Numbered from the stretch's first letter, positions 46,085 to 57,096 are shown. The stretch: DNA of 64,000 nt from Scylla paramamosain (GCF_035594125.1 NC_087156.1:29123997-29187996); one strand, 5' to 3'. Numbers and translations are program-made. Notes: generated from the letters alone by a model not told the origin.

Positions 46085-46235
46085 GGTGGCTAGATTGTTT
46101 AGTTAAGATAACTTAGGTTACGTTTAGTTAGTTAATTAGGTTAGGGTAGATTTAGTTAGGTTAAGTTCAGCTAGGTTTAGGTTTAGGTTTGGTTAGGTTT
46201 GGTTTGGTTTAATTAGGTTTGGTTAAATTTGGCTC
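46085..46235 (+). repeat. TTAGG-like array, strongly degenerate
   Basis: Units of TTAGG, TTTGG and TTTAGG (for example TTAGGTTTGGTTTGG) with many variants. Confidence 0.65.
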
Positions 46236-46889
46236 AACGCCTAACCATGGCATGAGACCTGTGTAATATTCCATAGCAAGTGATCAAGGTGTGACACATT
46301 ATTGTGTGTTTTTTTTTTTCATTAATTAATAACTCATTCTTTTCATTAACTGCTACTTTGAGGGGGTAGTGGTGGTTACATTGATATTATCATGTCTGCT
46401 ATCTGTGAAGGCAAAAATATTTTTTCTGGTCAATTTTGGCATGTTTTGTATTAATCTGTTGGTTGTTTTTATCACAAATCAGCAATTCCAGAGGAGGCAG
46501 AAAGAAAGAAATGACTGATTTCCTCAGGAAATGGTTAGTAGATTAATTAAAAATCCATCGAAATCTCCCACAAAAAAAAAAATTTCATTCACCAGCTTGA
46601 AATGGGCAATGAATTTAATATTTACTGTGATGCCCTCATAAGTTTCCACCAGGTCTCATAGGATCTCCATAGGATCATCGCAGCCCTTATCCACCAAGAC
46701 TAACTTAAATCATGTGATCCAAGTAATTTGCCCAAGTTGTCAAATTAGACAATGCTAGATGTAAGGAAGACATACCTACCAACCTTCCATCAAGTTTAAG
46801 GGACTGATGGGAAAACTGGATTTTAGGGTGGGTAAAGCATTAACATACAGCTTGTGACATAACCAGCTTCCAAAATCTCTCAGAATCTC

Positions 46890-47120
46890 TCACAGTAACT
46901 GACATATATGTCAGTCTCTTGAGGATGGTCCCCCTACCCCCTCCCACCTTTCGTAAATCACTTACCTTCATATTTAGCCTGCCACTTTTCACTTTGACTT
47001 TCAGGATAGTTGGAAAGATGATTTGAAAGGAAAAGACACAAAATCTCACCTTGTATCAAGCATGCATTGGATGGAAGGAAATACTGGAGCATATGGGTCT
47101 GTGTACAGTAGGGATTTTTG
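46890..47120 (+). repeat. left arm of a long inverted repeat
   Basis: Contains CCCCCTACCCCCTCCCACCT, CTTCATATTTAGC, CACTTTGACTTTCAGGATAG, AAAATCTCACCTTG and ATATGGGTCTGTG. The complement of 48290-48490 carries the same blocks in the same order. Confidence 0.75.
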
Positions 47121-47193
47121 TGCTACTCATAACAGCATATACTCGTACTTTCCAAATTCCATCTTGTGTCTTTTGTTTGAATTCAGTATCTGT

Positions 47194-47660
47194 GGTCTAG
47201 GGTCTTTTGACAACCTTGCATCTTATGAGCTTGTCTAGCAGGTGTGGCCTTGGGCATGTACATGGCATAAACATTATTTTTGGAGGTTGAGCAGAACAGT
47301 TGTCAAGGAGTAACAAAACCTTGCAGTTGACATCCAGTCTGTGCTGTTGGCACAAAATGTGTGTGAAACCAATATAAAAGATGTTTCCAGTAATCCATGC
47401 CCTTTTGTTAGCATAATGGACTGGTAAATTATCCACATCTTTAAAACAATGAGGATGCACTGCTAGATTTTCATGAGCAATGATCTTGCCAAACTCATCA
47501 ATCATCTCTGCTGCTTTATGATCAAATCTGTTAATATTTTTCATCAAGTTTTGTTCATAATTTTTAGTTTGCTTTTCAGTTTCTTCAGGCTGTAGACAAT
47601 GGTTGTACCAACACCAAACTGAGATGCTTCACACTTAAACCACTGTCAATTTTTTTTCAT
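47194..47660 (-). pseudogene. Tigger/pogo-type transposase relic
   Basis: On the minus strand, an HTH-like EASQFGVGTTIVYSLKKLKS (the psq-type AKEFGVGKSTI pattern) is followed by a stop. A second frame then reads HENLAVHPHCFKDVD, RAWITGNIF and CKVLLLLDNCSAQP. The last is the second-aspartate block of the DDE_1 (Tigger/jerky) domain, usually LLLLDNAPAHP. After it the frame shifts again. The central catalytic part is largely missing. A dead fragment inside a long inverted repeat. Confidence 0.65.
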
Positions 47661-48289
47661 TAAATTGACTTTCTGTGTTATAGGCAAACAAATATTTCCT
47701 CTTTTTCTTTTCACTATTACCCATAGGGGTATCTGCAGGCCTTCTTGACACTTTCAACAATATCTTTACATCACAGACTATACAGTGTGTGGTAATCACA
47801 ATGTGTAACAAGTGAAGGTGCGTTACTGTGATGACTTTTGACAGCAAATTAACACCAACTCACATGAGCTGGGGAAACCCCATCCAGGATAGGTGAGGTT
47901 ATGACCAAGAGATAACACAGGTTGACTCATCCCTGTCCAAAACACTTGCCCAAGTCTCAGAGCACCTGATCAGAGATCCGAGACTGATCTCACAGGGTGG
48001 AGGGGTCAAGGTCTTGACAACACTAAGATTTTTAGATACTATATAGATCTTGAGTGATACTTACAATTCTCTCACTAAAGGCCAAGACCTCTCATTGTTC
48101 ACCATCCTGTGACTTCAGCAGCACTGTCCTCCAAAGTATACATATAATCAAAATTCCATAGCGGGTGTCTGGCTGGAAGACTTGGGTGAGGTCATGCCTC
48201 AAAGATGTATGTGGTGGAACCTTACCAGCACTTTGTAAAATTTTTCATTTGTGATGTATTTAAAAATTTGAAATTCCAGATAAATCCCT

Positions 48290-48490
48290 CCTTCACACAA
48301 GACCCATATACTCCAATATTTCCTTCTAGCCAGCACATGCTTGATGTAAGGTGAGATTTTGTCTTTTTCTCTCAAATCATCATCTTGCCAACTATCCTGA
48401 AAGTCAAAGTAAGATGTGGTAAGCTAAAGTTAAATATGAAGGAATGCAATTTAATGAAAGTGGGAGTGGGTAGGGGGATCCAGGTCTAAT
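48290..48490 (-). repeat. right arm of the long inverted repeat
   Basis: The complement reads CCCCCTACCCACTCCCACTT, CTTCATATTTAAC, TACTTTGACTTTCAGGATAG, AAAATCTCACCTTAC and ATATGGGTCTTGTG, matching 46890-47120. The arms are separated by about 1.2 kb holding the Tigger relic. Confidence 0.75.
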
Positions 48491-48544
48491 TGATGCAAAA
48501 ATTGTTAGAAAAATCTGTTTATGAACCAATTTGTTTATAAAGAG

Positions 48545-48689
<145 letters not shown>

Positions 48690-48690
<1 letters not shown>

Positions 48691-48885
48691 AGTACCTCGT
48701 GTTATGCCCACCCCCCTAGTACATGCCCAAACTTATGCTCTTTTCTGGCACCCAGATTTTCCTGTCTTACACCTGCTCTACCTGCCTTATTTTCTGATCA
48801 TTCTACCTTGAAATGCCTCCTAAGCATGTGAAACGTGCTAGTGCAGGTGATGAGAAGAAGAAAAGTGTGATAACCATTGGAAAAA
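48690..48885 (+). pseudogene. Tigger element 5' end and transposase N-terminus
   Basis: From AGTACCTCGTGTTATGCCC, a Tigger-like end, the sequence leads to an ATG at 48812. It encodes MPPKHVKRASAGDEKKKSVI then TIG, the standard Tigger/jerky N-terminus (MPPK...KKKRKVITIEEK). The frame dissolves into A-rich sequence at about 48880, where the retrotransposon tail begins. Plus-strand orientation, so not the same copy as the relic at 47194-47660. Confidence 0.5.
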
Positions 48886-48991
48886 AAAAAGGAAAGAAAA
48901 GAAGAAGGAAAAAAAAAAAAAAAAAAAAAGTCATTGATCTTGATCTTGATCTTGATGGTACATCTTGATCTTGATCTTGATGGTACAGGTG

Positions 48992-49884
48992 GCACAGGAT
49001 CACTCCTGAGCCAGGCCTTTGGAACGGCAACTCCTGTAGAAAGGGGGAAAAAAAAAGAGAAACGAACAGCATCCTCTATCCTAATTGTTCATACACCTGG
49101 CACGCCACATTCTCTCCAGAAACTCTTTCACCGCCTCAATCATCCTTTCATTCGCCTCTCTACACAGTCCCAGCAACAACACCATCCATTCCTTTCCTGT
49201 CTTCTCCACTCTTTCATTCCTATCATGCCCTAACTCAGTCAGTATCACTTGCATCATCTCATTCCTGTCTCTGGCATACTGCACACACGCCAGCACCACA
49301 TGTTCCACCGTCTCATCCTCTCCCATGTCACACATCTGGCACACTTTGCTGCGGGACTCAGACCACCTGTAACTCCTTGCATTCACATCCATACACTGTG
49401 CCCTCGCTCGGAAGAGAAGATCACCGCCCAGGCTTCCATCATACCACCTTTCATACCTCGGGGCCTCTTTCTCCTTGTACCATTCCAGGGTCTTCTTTCT
49501 TTCCATCTCATTCTTCCATTCATTCAGTCCCACACATTTCACTTCTTTGTCTATCTCATTCTTCCATTTTCTCACATCCCATTCGGCTCCCACTCTTCCT
49601 CCTCTTGTTACCACCCATTCACGCTCATTTTGATTCCTACCAGCCATTCTTATCGCCCACACAACTTGCAATCCATTCCTGTCTGTCATTCTCATGCATC
49701 TCTTCCTCCATTTGCTTCCACTTTCATTCCACAGGTACACCTTCTTTGCTATTCTTGCATCATCCATTCTCTCAAGCCTAATCTTGTACCTAAGTGTGGC
49801 TTTTGTCAGTCTTTCTCTGAAGGTGCTCCATCCCATGTCACCTCTCAAGGCTTCAACTGCTGTGCACCTCGGTGCACTCAGTGC
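48992..49884 (-). repeat. tandem duplicate copy A of the retrotransposon 3' end
   Basis: Aligns with 49890-50780 at a constant offset of 896 bp through the coding part (898 at the 3' UTR because of an A-run difference). By eye there are about a dozen substitutions. It encodes the same C-terminal frame (LSAPRCTAVEALRGDMGWST to LERMWRARCMNN). The junction with copy B is TGCACTCAGTGC-ACAGT-GCACAGGATC. Confidence 0.88.
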
Positions 49885-49889
49885 ACAGT

Positions 49890-50780
49890 GCACAGGATCA
49901 CTCCTGAGCCAGGCCTTTGGATCGGCAACTCCTGTAGAAAGGGAAAAAAAAAGAGAAACGAACAGCATCCTCTATCCTAATTGTTCATACACCTGGCACG
50001 CCACATTCTCTCCAGAAACTCTTTCACTGCCTCAATCATCCTTTCATTCGCCTCTCTACACAGTCCCAGCAACAACACCATCCATTCCTTTCCTGTCTTC
50101 TCCACTCTTTCATTCCTATCATGCCCTAACTCAGTCAGTATCACTTGCATCATCTCATTCCTGTCTCTGGCATACTTCACACACTCCAGCACCACATGTT
50201 CCACTGTCTCATCCTCTCCCATGTCACACATCTGGCACACTTTGCTGCGGGACTCAGACCACCTGTAACTCCTTGCATTCACATCCATACACTGTGCCCT
50301 CGCTCGGAAGAGAAGATCACCGCCCAGGCTTCCATCATACCACCTTTCATACCTCGGGGCCTCTTTCTCCTTGTACCATTTCAGGGTCTTCTTTCTTTCC
50401 ATTTCATTCTTCCATTCATTCAGTCCCACACATTTCACTTCTTTGTCTATCTCATTCTTCCATTTTCTCACATCCCATTCGGCTCCCACTCTGCCTCCTC
50501 TTGTTACCACCCATTCACGCTCATTTTGATTCCTACCAGCCATTCTTATCGCCCACACTACTTGCAATCCATTCCTGTCTGTCATTCTCATGCATCTCTT
50601 CCTCCATTTGCTTCCACTTTCATTCCACAGGTACACCTTCCTTGCTATTCTTGCATCATCCATTCTCTCAAGCCTAATCTTGTACCTAAGTGTGGCTTTT
50701 GTGAGTCTTTCTCTAAAGGTGCTCCATCCCATGTCACCTCTCAAGGCTTCAACTGCTGTGCACCTCGGTGCACTCAGTGC
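49890..50780 (-). repeat. tandem duplicate copy B of the retrotransposon 3' end
   Basis: The copy continuous with the full ORF2 frame. It ends at GATCCTGTGC, where copy A begins, instead of continuing to the hexamer tail. The tail is therefore present only after copy A. Confidence 0.88.
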
Positions 50781-51647
50781 CATCCTTGCTACTCTATTCT
50801 GGCCCACTTCTAACTTATCAATTTCACTTTCATTCCATGCAATCACATCCATACCATACATTATACATGGCACAGCCACACTCTTCCACACTTCTCTCAA
50901 CACATCATACTTACTTGCTCTCATCCTTGCCGCGCTTCCCAATTGACCTGCCCACTGGTTTACCATACTTATCTTTTCATTCTTTGCCTTTGCACACCCA
51001 CTAGGACTCGTCCACATCCCTAAGTACTTGTATTCTTGCACCTGTCTCAACTCATTCTCTCCAAGTCTCCATACCACATTACTTTCATCCTCTGACCTAT
51101 TCACAATCATTACTTTGCTTTTCTCACTGCTAAACCTTACTCCAAAGTCTTTACCATAGCCATCCACTACATCCAACAAACTTTGAAGCTCATCTGCCGA
51201 TTCACTCATAACAACTACATCATCTGCATAAAGGAGCACACATACTTTATCATTCCCCACACTTACCCCTACATTCATTCTTCTCATCCTGGCTGCTAGC
51301 TCCTCTGTATACAGGCTAAAAAGGGTTGGTGACAATATACAGCCCTGCCTAACTCCGCTCTCACTCTTCACCCAGTCTGTTTCTATGTCTCCTAGTCTGT
51401 ATCTAGCTCTTGTGTCCACATACATACTTTGCACTATGTTAACTATCTTTGCACTCAATCCAATCTTTTCTAAGACTCTACCTAACATTTCTCTGTTCAC
51501 TCTATCATAAGCTTTCTCTGTATCCAAAAAACCTAGGTACAATTTACCCCCATCCTTCTTTTTCTTCTCAATCATTTCATTCACCACAAACATATTGTCC
51601 TCAGCTCTCCTGTCCCTACGAAAACCATTCTGTTCTTCACCCAGCAC
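49977..51647 (-). CDS. retrotransposon ORF2, reverse transcriptase core and C-terminus (open 556 codons)
   Basis: An open frame beginning MLGEEQNGFRRDRRAEDN contains RT motif A (LDTEKAYDRVNREML), motif B (VRQGCILSPTLFSLYTEEL) and motif C with the catalytic YADD (CVLLYADDVVVMSE). KYLGMWTSPSG and a C-terminal Cys/His motif (VCQMCDMGEDETVEHVVLEC) follow. The N-terminal RT residues lie upstream in broken frames, so no full-length product is predicted. The first Met is internal to the original ORF2. It performs target-primed reverse transcription in intact relatives (family knowledge). Confidence 0.8.
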   Translation of the reverse strand: MLGEEQNGFRRDRRAEDNMFVVNEMIEKKKKDGGKLYLGFLDTEKAYDRVNREMLGRVLEKIGLSAKIVNIVQSMYVDTRARYRLGDIETDWVKSESGVRQGCILSPTLFSLYTEELAARMRRMNVGVSVGNDKVCVLLYADDVVVMSESADELQSLLDVVDGYGKDFGVRFSSEKSKVMIVNRSEDESNVVWRLGENELRQVQEYKYLGMWTSPSGCAKAKNEKISMVNQWAGQLGSAARMRASKYDVLREVWKSVAVPCIMYGMDVIAWNESEIDKLEVGQNRVARMALSAPRCTAVEALRGDMGWSTFRERLTKATLRYKIRLERMDDARIARKVYLWNESGSKWRKRCMRMTDRNGLQVVWAIRMAGRNQNEREWVVTRGGRVGAEWDVRKWKNEIDKEVKCVGLNEWKNEMERKKTLKWYKEKEAPRYERWYDGSLGGDLLFRARAQCMDVNARSYRWSESRSKVCQMCDMGEDETVEHVVLECVKYARDRNEMMQVILTELGHDRNERVEKTGKEWMVLLLGLCREANERMIEAVKEFLERMWRARCMNN

Positions 51648-51662
51648 TCCAGCTGTCTCAAT

Positions 51663-52610
51663 TCATTTACACAGTCTCTCATTCAACACTGCACTGAAAA
51701 CTTTACCTATTGTATTCACTAATGCAATTGGCCTGTAGTTCTTCAGCTCATTCTTACACTTAAATCCTCCCTTATGCAACAGACACACTCGGCTCTCATT
51801 CCACTTTCTTGGCACTCTCTCTTCATCCCACACTCGGTTGAATAACTCAGTCATTCTGTCTATCACTACCTCCCCACCATTCTTGTAGAACTCAGGGTAT
51901 ATCATCTGGACCTGCTGCCTTGCCATTCTTCTGCCTTCTCACACACCTCTCCACTTCATCCCTACTGATTCTTTCATCCAGTTCATCTGCATTCTTCCTT
52001 TCCAGTGTTACACATTCTTTCACACTAAACATCTCACCTACCCCACCTACTTCTTCCCAGAACCCTTTGATTGCCTCCCTGATTCCATCCTTCTCTGTTA
52101 TAACTACACCCTCCACTTTTAGACTCTCCACACCAACACTGCCTGACATATTCTCACCTCTCATGAACTTGTACCATTCACGGCCACCTTCCATACCTTT
52201 CTCCCTTAAAGATTGAATCACTCTCCTTTCACTCTTCACTTTAGCATTCATTATCATTCGTCTTGTCAACCGCTGCTGCTTCACATATGCTGCCCATGCA
52301 TTCTGATACTCATTCTCTGCCTCATCGCTTTCATGCCTCTTTTTCCTCAGCCATCTACACTGTCTACTCATTCTCTTTCGCTCCTTCCTAGCTGCTCTGA
52401 TTTCATCATTCCACTATGGTTTACATACATTCTTTCTTCTACCTACTCTCACAAACCCTGTCTGGTTCTCAGCAGCACCCCTCACGTCCTCAACCAGTTT
52501 CTCATTCAGATACTCCACGTCATGCACACTTTCGTCATCCCAGCTTCTCTCACTCAGATCAACCTGAAAGTTCTCCCACCCTACATTCTCTCAGTCTCCA
52601 CTTCTTTTTT
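51663..52610 (-). pseudogene. retrotransposon ORF2, linker and N-terminal reverse transcriptase
   Basis: Minus-strand frames read CRWLRKKRHESDEAENEYQN, LEKGMEGGREWYKFMRGEN-like sequence, ESLKVEGVVITEKDGIREAI and KNGKAAGPDDIP. A 2-bp loss relative to the copy at 55355 breaks the frame at about 51897. It resumes with EFYKNGGEVVIDRMTELFNR, LLHKGGFKCKNELKNYRPIA and VFSAVLNERLCK. A TGA replaces Trp (in K-W-IETAGVL) just before the long C-terminal frame. Confidence 0.78.
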
Positions 52611-52648
52611 TTACTTGCCACTTTCACTTCATTCCCAACCTGCATCAA

Positions 52649-53345
52649 TCACTCCACCACCAGCATGTTGTGATCGGACACAATATCAACCAAACCATCC
52701 TCATCTATCCACATGTGTGACACAATTTCACGCATTCTTCCATTCACCAACATGTAGTCAATTGCCGATTCCTGTTCTCTTGCACTCCAAGTCACACGCC
52801 CCTCAGCCAAAGTAACATTCAGATTTTCCAGCTCCAGTTCATCAACAAACTCTCCAAGCATTTTACCATTCCTATTCACCTGTTCCCCCAGTATTCCCAC
52901 ATGTGCATTCATGTCACCCATAATTAACACTCTCTCCTCTCCATGCTCTCTCACAACTTTCTTAAGTATGTCATACTTCCTCCTATTTTCCCTCTCTGCT
53001 CTTTCACCCATGACAGTCATGTATGCTACCACCAGTACCACCTTCTCTGGTCTGCCATGACCATCCATGCATTCCACTCTTACTGCAAGCACATCCTCAC
53101 TACTTGTACACTCCCCCACATCAATCTCCTTTACTTTCAGTCCTCTTTCTTTCTTGTAGAGTAGGGCTACGCCTCCTCCCAGTGTTTCCTGTGCCTTACG
53201 CCCCTTTCCAGTCATAACATACTTGCATCCCTCCATTCGTACATCATCTCTCAGGTGAGTCTCAGTGAGCCCGACTTAACTCGAACCTTCACTCCCTGAG
53301 CTCCTTGCATACATCCTCAAACTTGCCCACACCCCATCCTCTCAC
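52649..53345 (-). pseudogene. retrotransposon ORF2, endonuclease domain
   Basis: Starts KCVKIGCMNVRGWGVGKFED, then stops and frameshifts between about 53230 and 53290 scramble the TETHLRDD-like block. From 53236 an open frame reads MEGCKYVMTGKGRKAQETLG, VLVVAYMTVMGERAERE, VLIMGDMNAHVGILG, TWSAREQESAIDYMLVN and GLVDIVSDHNMLVVE, then a stop near 52649. GDMNAH, the D-Y pair and SDHN are the apurinic-endonuclease (EEP) catalytic blocks. Confidence 0.8.
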
Positions 53346-53429
53346 ATTCATACAGCCAATCTTCACACATTTACTTGCCTGGTTAGTCTCTTTTCTTTCA
53401 TGTTTGCTGACATCAGTGGGTCCTCCTCG

Positions 53430-54344
53430 TCATGTCTCGTCCACACAACACACCTGCCTCGCCCTCATCCGCTCGGCCAGTCGATGTCCTAGCCTCTCAT
53501 TCCCGTTGTGGTTGAGGTGGACCCTGTCTCTCCCGAAGAATTTGTCCTGGTCGAGGATCCCATCCATGTCCAGGAAGCTCACGTTGCCCTTGTTCTCTGC
53601 CATCCATTCCATCTTGACCTTCATTAGTTCCATGCATATCTTGCGGTTCGTTTCTCTTCTGACCTTCTCATACTGCACTCCTTCCCGTGGGCGCCACAGG
53701 ACCCCCACCACAGCCACACACATCTTCTTTTCTTCTGCTGCCCTCACTGCTTCTATCACTTCCTTTACTCTGTCTTCAGCACCTGCCTCTACTAAGTTGT
53801 TGCCTCCTCCTTGGACAACTAGCAGGCTTCTCTCTTCCATTTCTTGCACTTCTTCCTTGACTTTCCTCTTGACGTCTTGGATCTTAGCACCTCCCATGCT
53901 GGTGCACTCAATTTCCCTTCTCACAAAGTCGGGAGTCTTCCTTACCATGCTGTCTCCAATGACACGTACTGGGGCTTTCTTAATTACCATTCTCTTCTTC
54001 CTTGGGTGTCTGTCTGTTCTGGCCACTTCCACCACTTCTTGCTAGTCTTTTCTCTCTTCAGTCTTCGTCGTCTGTGCTTCTGCCTCTTTCATCAGGTTTT
54101 CTGTCTGGGTGCTCTGCTCCACTCTCTCTTCTTTTTCCTCATCCTGGTTCCTCCATTCATTGGGGCTCTTGCTCAGGCATTCCCTGCAGAGGAACACCAG
54201 AAGCTCGAACCCCAGCGCCTTCATGTTGGCCTCCCTCATGCCCACACAGGCTACATGGAACCAGGCCATGCATCTCTCGCATGCCACAGCCCTTTGCCTG
54301 TTCGCCACACTCTCTTCGCATGAACCACATGCGCTCATCACCAT
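53430..54344 (-). pseudogene. retrotransposon ORF1: PHD-type zinc finger and SGNH esterase, interrupted by TAG
   Basis: The start MVMSACGSCEESVANRQR leads into a Cys4-His-Cys3 array (C6, C9, C22, C25, H30, C33, C53, C56), a PHD-finger pattern, then a Glu/Thr-rich linker. TAG (plus-strand CTA at 54042-54044) is followed in the same frame by QEVVEVARTDRHPRKK. An SGNH-hydrolase-like domain follows: VIGDSM (block I, GDS), VVQGGGNNL (block III, GGN) and DRVHLNHNG (block V, D..H). It ends in RARQVCCVDET and stop at 53430. CR1-group ORF1 esterases are thought to act in RNP assembly or membrane contact. The flanking frame is otherwise open, so the TAG is either a CAG-to-TAG mutation or leaky. Confidence 0.75.
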
Positions 54345-54477
54345 TTTTCAGGGTATTTTAGCACACAGGCAAGAGAGATAAACCACAAAACTCAGAGAAA
54401 ACTCAGAGAACAAGGCAAAGCCACTCGTACACACTGCCACAGTCTAGGCAGGCCCTTTTCATTGCAAAACATGAGTG

Positions 54478-55470
54478 GTCTTGATCTTGATCTTGATGTA
54501 TATGCTACAGGTGGCTTGGGATTACTCCTGAGGCAGGAGTCATCAGACTGCATGGGATAAATGAAGATGGAATGATTGATGATGTCTCGGACCATAACAT
54601 GCTGGTACTAGAATGTAAGTTGAATGGAAGAGATGGAACGAATGCTAAGGCTAAGAGGAGAAAGTGGAGACTGAAGGATGTAGGATGGGAGAATTTCCAG
54701 ATAGACTTGAGTGAGAGAAACTGGGAGGATGAAAACTTGAATGTTTTGGATGAAGTGAATGATAGGCTTGCAGCAGCCAGCCAGGTAGGGTATGTAAGAA
54801 CAAGTATCAGAAAGTGTGCATGTAAGCCATGGTGGAGTGACAAAATTAGGGGTGCTAGAAAGGAAAGAAAGAGACTAAATAGGGTGTGCAGGCAGTTGAG
54901 AAAGAGGAGGCATGAGAGTGAGGAGGCTGAGAGTGAGTACCAAAATGCATGGACAGAGTATGTGAGTCAGCAGCAAGTGACAAAGCAAAAGATAATGAAT
55001 GCTAAAGTTAAGTGTGAGAGGAGTGTGATTCAATCCCTAAGAGAAAAAAAGTGCTGAAGGTGGCTGGGAATGGTACAAATTCCTTAGGGGTGAGGGAATG
55101 CCTGACAGTGAGAATGTGGAGAGTCTGAAGGTGAATGGATCAGTGGTGACAGATAGGGAAGAAATGAGAAGGGCAATAAAAGAGTTCTGGGAAGAGATTG
55201 GAGGTATTGGTGAGGTACTTGATGTGAGAGAAGGTTGCGTGACACTGGAGAGGAAGGATGCAGATGAGTTGAATGAAATAATCAGCAGTGAGGAAGTGGA
55301 GAGATGTGTGAATAGGCAGAAGAATGGGGAAGGCAGTAGGACCAAATGAAATACCTTATGAGATGTATAAAAATGGGGGGGAAGTTGTGATTGATAGAAT
55401 GACTGAGTTATTTAACCAGTGAGGGAGGAGGAGAGAGTGCCAAGAATGTGGAATGAATGCAGGGTGACTA
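54478..55470. mobile_element. second CR1/L2-like copy with internal inversion (twin-priming structure)
   Basis: 54478-54532 is the 3' end of the family in minus orientation (TCTTGATCTTGATCTTGAT tail, CTACAGGTGGC, GGGATTACTCCTGAG). From about 54537 to 55470 the same family continues in plus orientation: GMIDDVSDHNMLVLE, KPWWSDKIRGARKERKRLNR, RKRRHESEEAESEYQNAW, VESLKVNGSVVTDREEMRRA and GGEVVIDRMTELFN. An inverted internal segment joined to a short 3' end is the expected product of twin priming. Plus-strand frames are broken at about 55055 and 55345. Confidence 0.75.
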
Positions 55471-55640
55471 CTGTAGTCAAATTAACCATCATTACATTAT
55501 TACTGTTATCATTATTGTAATGAGCATGACAGAATGTGATAGCAGAGATGTTACACAACAGTTAAAAAGAAAATGCAGTGTAGTATCTCTTTTAGTTCCT
55601 GAGATATGGGTGTTTAAATGTTGCCAAACTTTGGAGGCAA

Positions 55641-55916
<276 letters not shown>

Positions 55917-55929
55917 CACACACTCACAC

Positions 55930-56795
55930 ACATACATATAATAAAACCACTCCATCCCCAATCACATTAGAGCCACCAGCAACATCTTTGACTCAGACTC
56001 TGAGTGACAAGCAAAAGTACACTAGTAGTACAGTGCATAATGTTATGTCAGCTCTTATGTGACAGTGCGTTGTGTACAGTTAAGTAACTTTTTAAATGAA
56101 AACTACCATATTTTGTGGCATAGAAAATGCTGCATCATCGAACATGCACCCTGTTTTTGGAAGGAGATTTCTAGGAAAAAAAAGATGGACAAGCAAAACT
56201 GGCCCAATATAGTCGTTGTCACTCTCTTTTTGTATCTTCATTCAGCAATGCTCATATATTTATGCCTATATTTTCATTAAAGTTCACTTACCATAAATAT
56301 TTATGGTATATAAAGAATTGTAAATGGTAATAGTTTGGGTTGGCCAGTTGGTGAGTGAGGTGAAGTAAACTGAGTGGTTTGCACTGGTATAGTTGCCCGA
56401 TGTTGCTGGGGAAAGTGTTGCTGCTAATTAACCATAACAGTAAGTTTAGGTAAATATAATACACAGCTTTCCTTGTCTAAAAGAGGTTTTATTTCCATTA
56501 AGAGAATTAAAAAAAAAAAAAGACCATAGACTTGTACGAGTCAACATTCACCAAAGAAGATGCATGGTTATTTTTGAGGATCTTTCCCAGGTAAAAAGTG
56601 CGTCTTTTACTCTGCAAAATAAGGGGTGTAGTTGCACAGTGTTAAGTGAACTCTTAAGTGACCTTATTGTTCGTTGTGTACAGTGTGTAATAACAAAATT
56701 TGCAAATGTCCATCTTGGTGCTTATAACGTTCTAACAAATATGCTGTAAAATAACAATAATTGTACATGTTTATGTGCATAGAAACTGGCCAAAA
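55930..56795. other. spacer with dispersed non-coding repeats
   Basis: No gene recognised. A block around 56031-56087 (CTCTTATGTGACAGTGCG, TTGTGTACAGT) recurs imperfectly at 56629-56687 (CTCTTAAGTGACC, GTTGTGTACAGT). Confidence 0.5.
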
Positions 56796-56881
56796 ACATG
56801 TATTGTCGGATAAAACGAACTTTCAGATAAACCGTCAGCCACCTCGTCCCATATAGTTCGGTTTATTGAGGCTTTACTGTA
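56795..56881 (+). mobile_element. Tigger-type right terminal repeat
   Basis: GTCGGATAAAACGAAC, TCAGATAAACCG and GGTTTATTGAGGCTTTACTG, then TATA, match the style of Tigger/pogo ends (…GGTTTATCGAGGCTTTACTG plus TA). No transposase was recognised next to it, so probably a non-autonomous copy. Confidence 0.5.
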
Positions 56882-56992
56882 TATATATAAATGCCTGGAG
56901 AGTTGGCTGACACACAGTCAGTCTCATGTTTGAGAGCTGAATTGCAGCTGTGTGACAGCCAGTGAGTGACCATGACAATGGCTGATGACAAC

Positions 56993-57096
<104 letters not shown>

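Larger units (their letters stand above)
48930..54477 (-). mobile_element. CR1/L2-like non-LTR retrotransposon with PHD-SGNH ORF1, nearly full length
   Basis: Read on the minus strand: 5' region near 54470, ORF1 (PHD finger, TAG, SGNH esterase), ORF2 (endonuclease, reverse transcriptase, C-terminal Cys/His motif), 3' UTR with CTCAGGAGTGATCCTG and CCACCTGTACC, and an ATCAAG hexamer tail at 48930-48985. ORF2 has several frameshifts or stops in its 5' half, but the C-terminal 556 codons are open. The last 896 bp are tandemly duplicated. PHD plus esterase ORF1 is known from CR1-group elements. Clade assignment is inference. Confidence 0.85.

Noticed and set aside
49249..50813. Plus-strand His/Ser/Leu-rich proteins, 220-330 codons
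   Set aside because: They are antisense to the retrotransposon ORF2 frame, and the two copies merely repeat the 896-bp duplication.
53305..54361. Plus-strand open frames of 119-246 codons
   Set aside because: Antisense shadows of the PHD-SGNH ORF1, which has all expected catalytic and zinc-binding residues on the minus strand.
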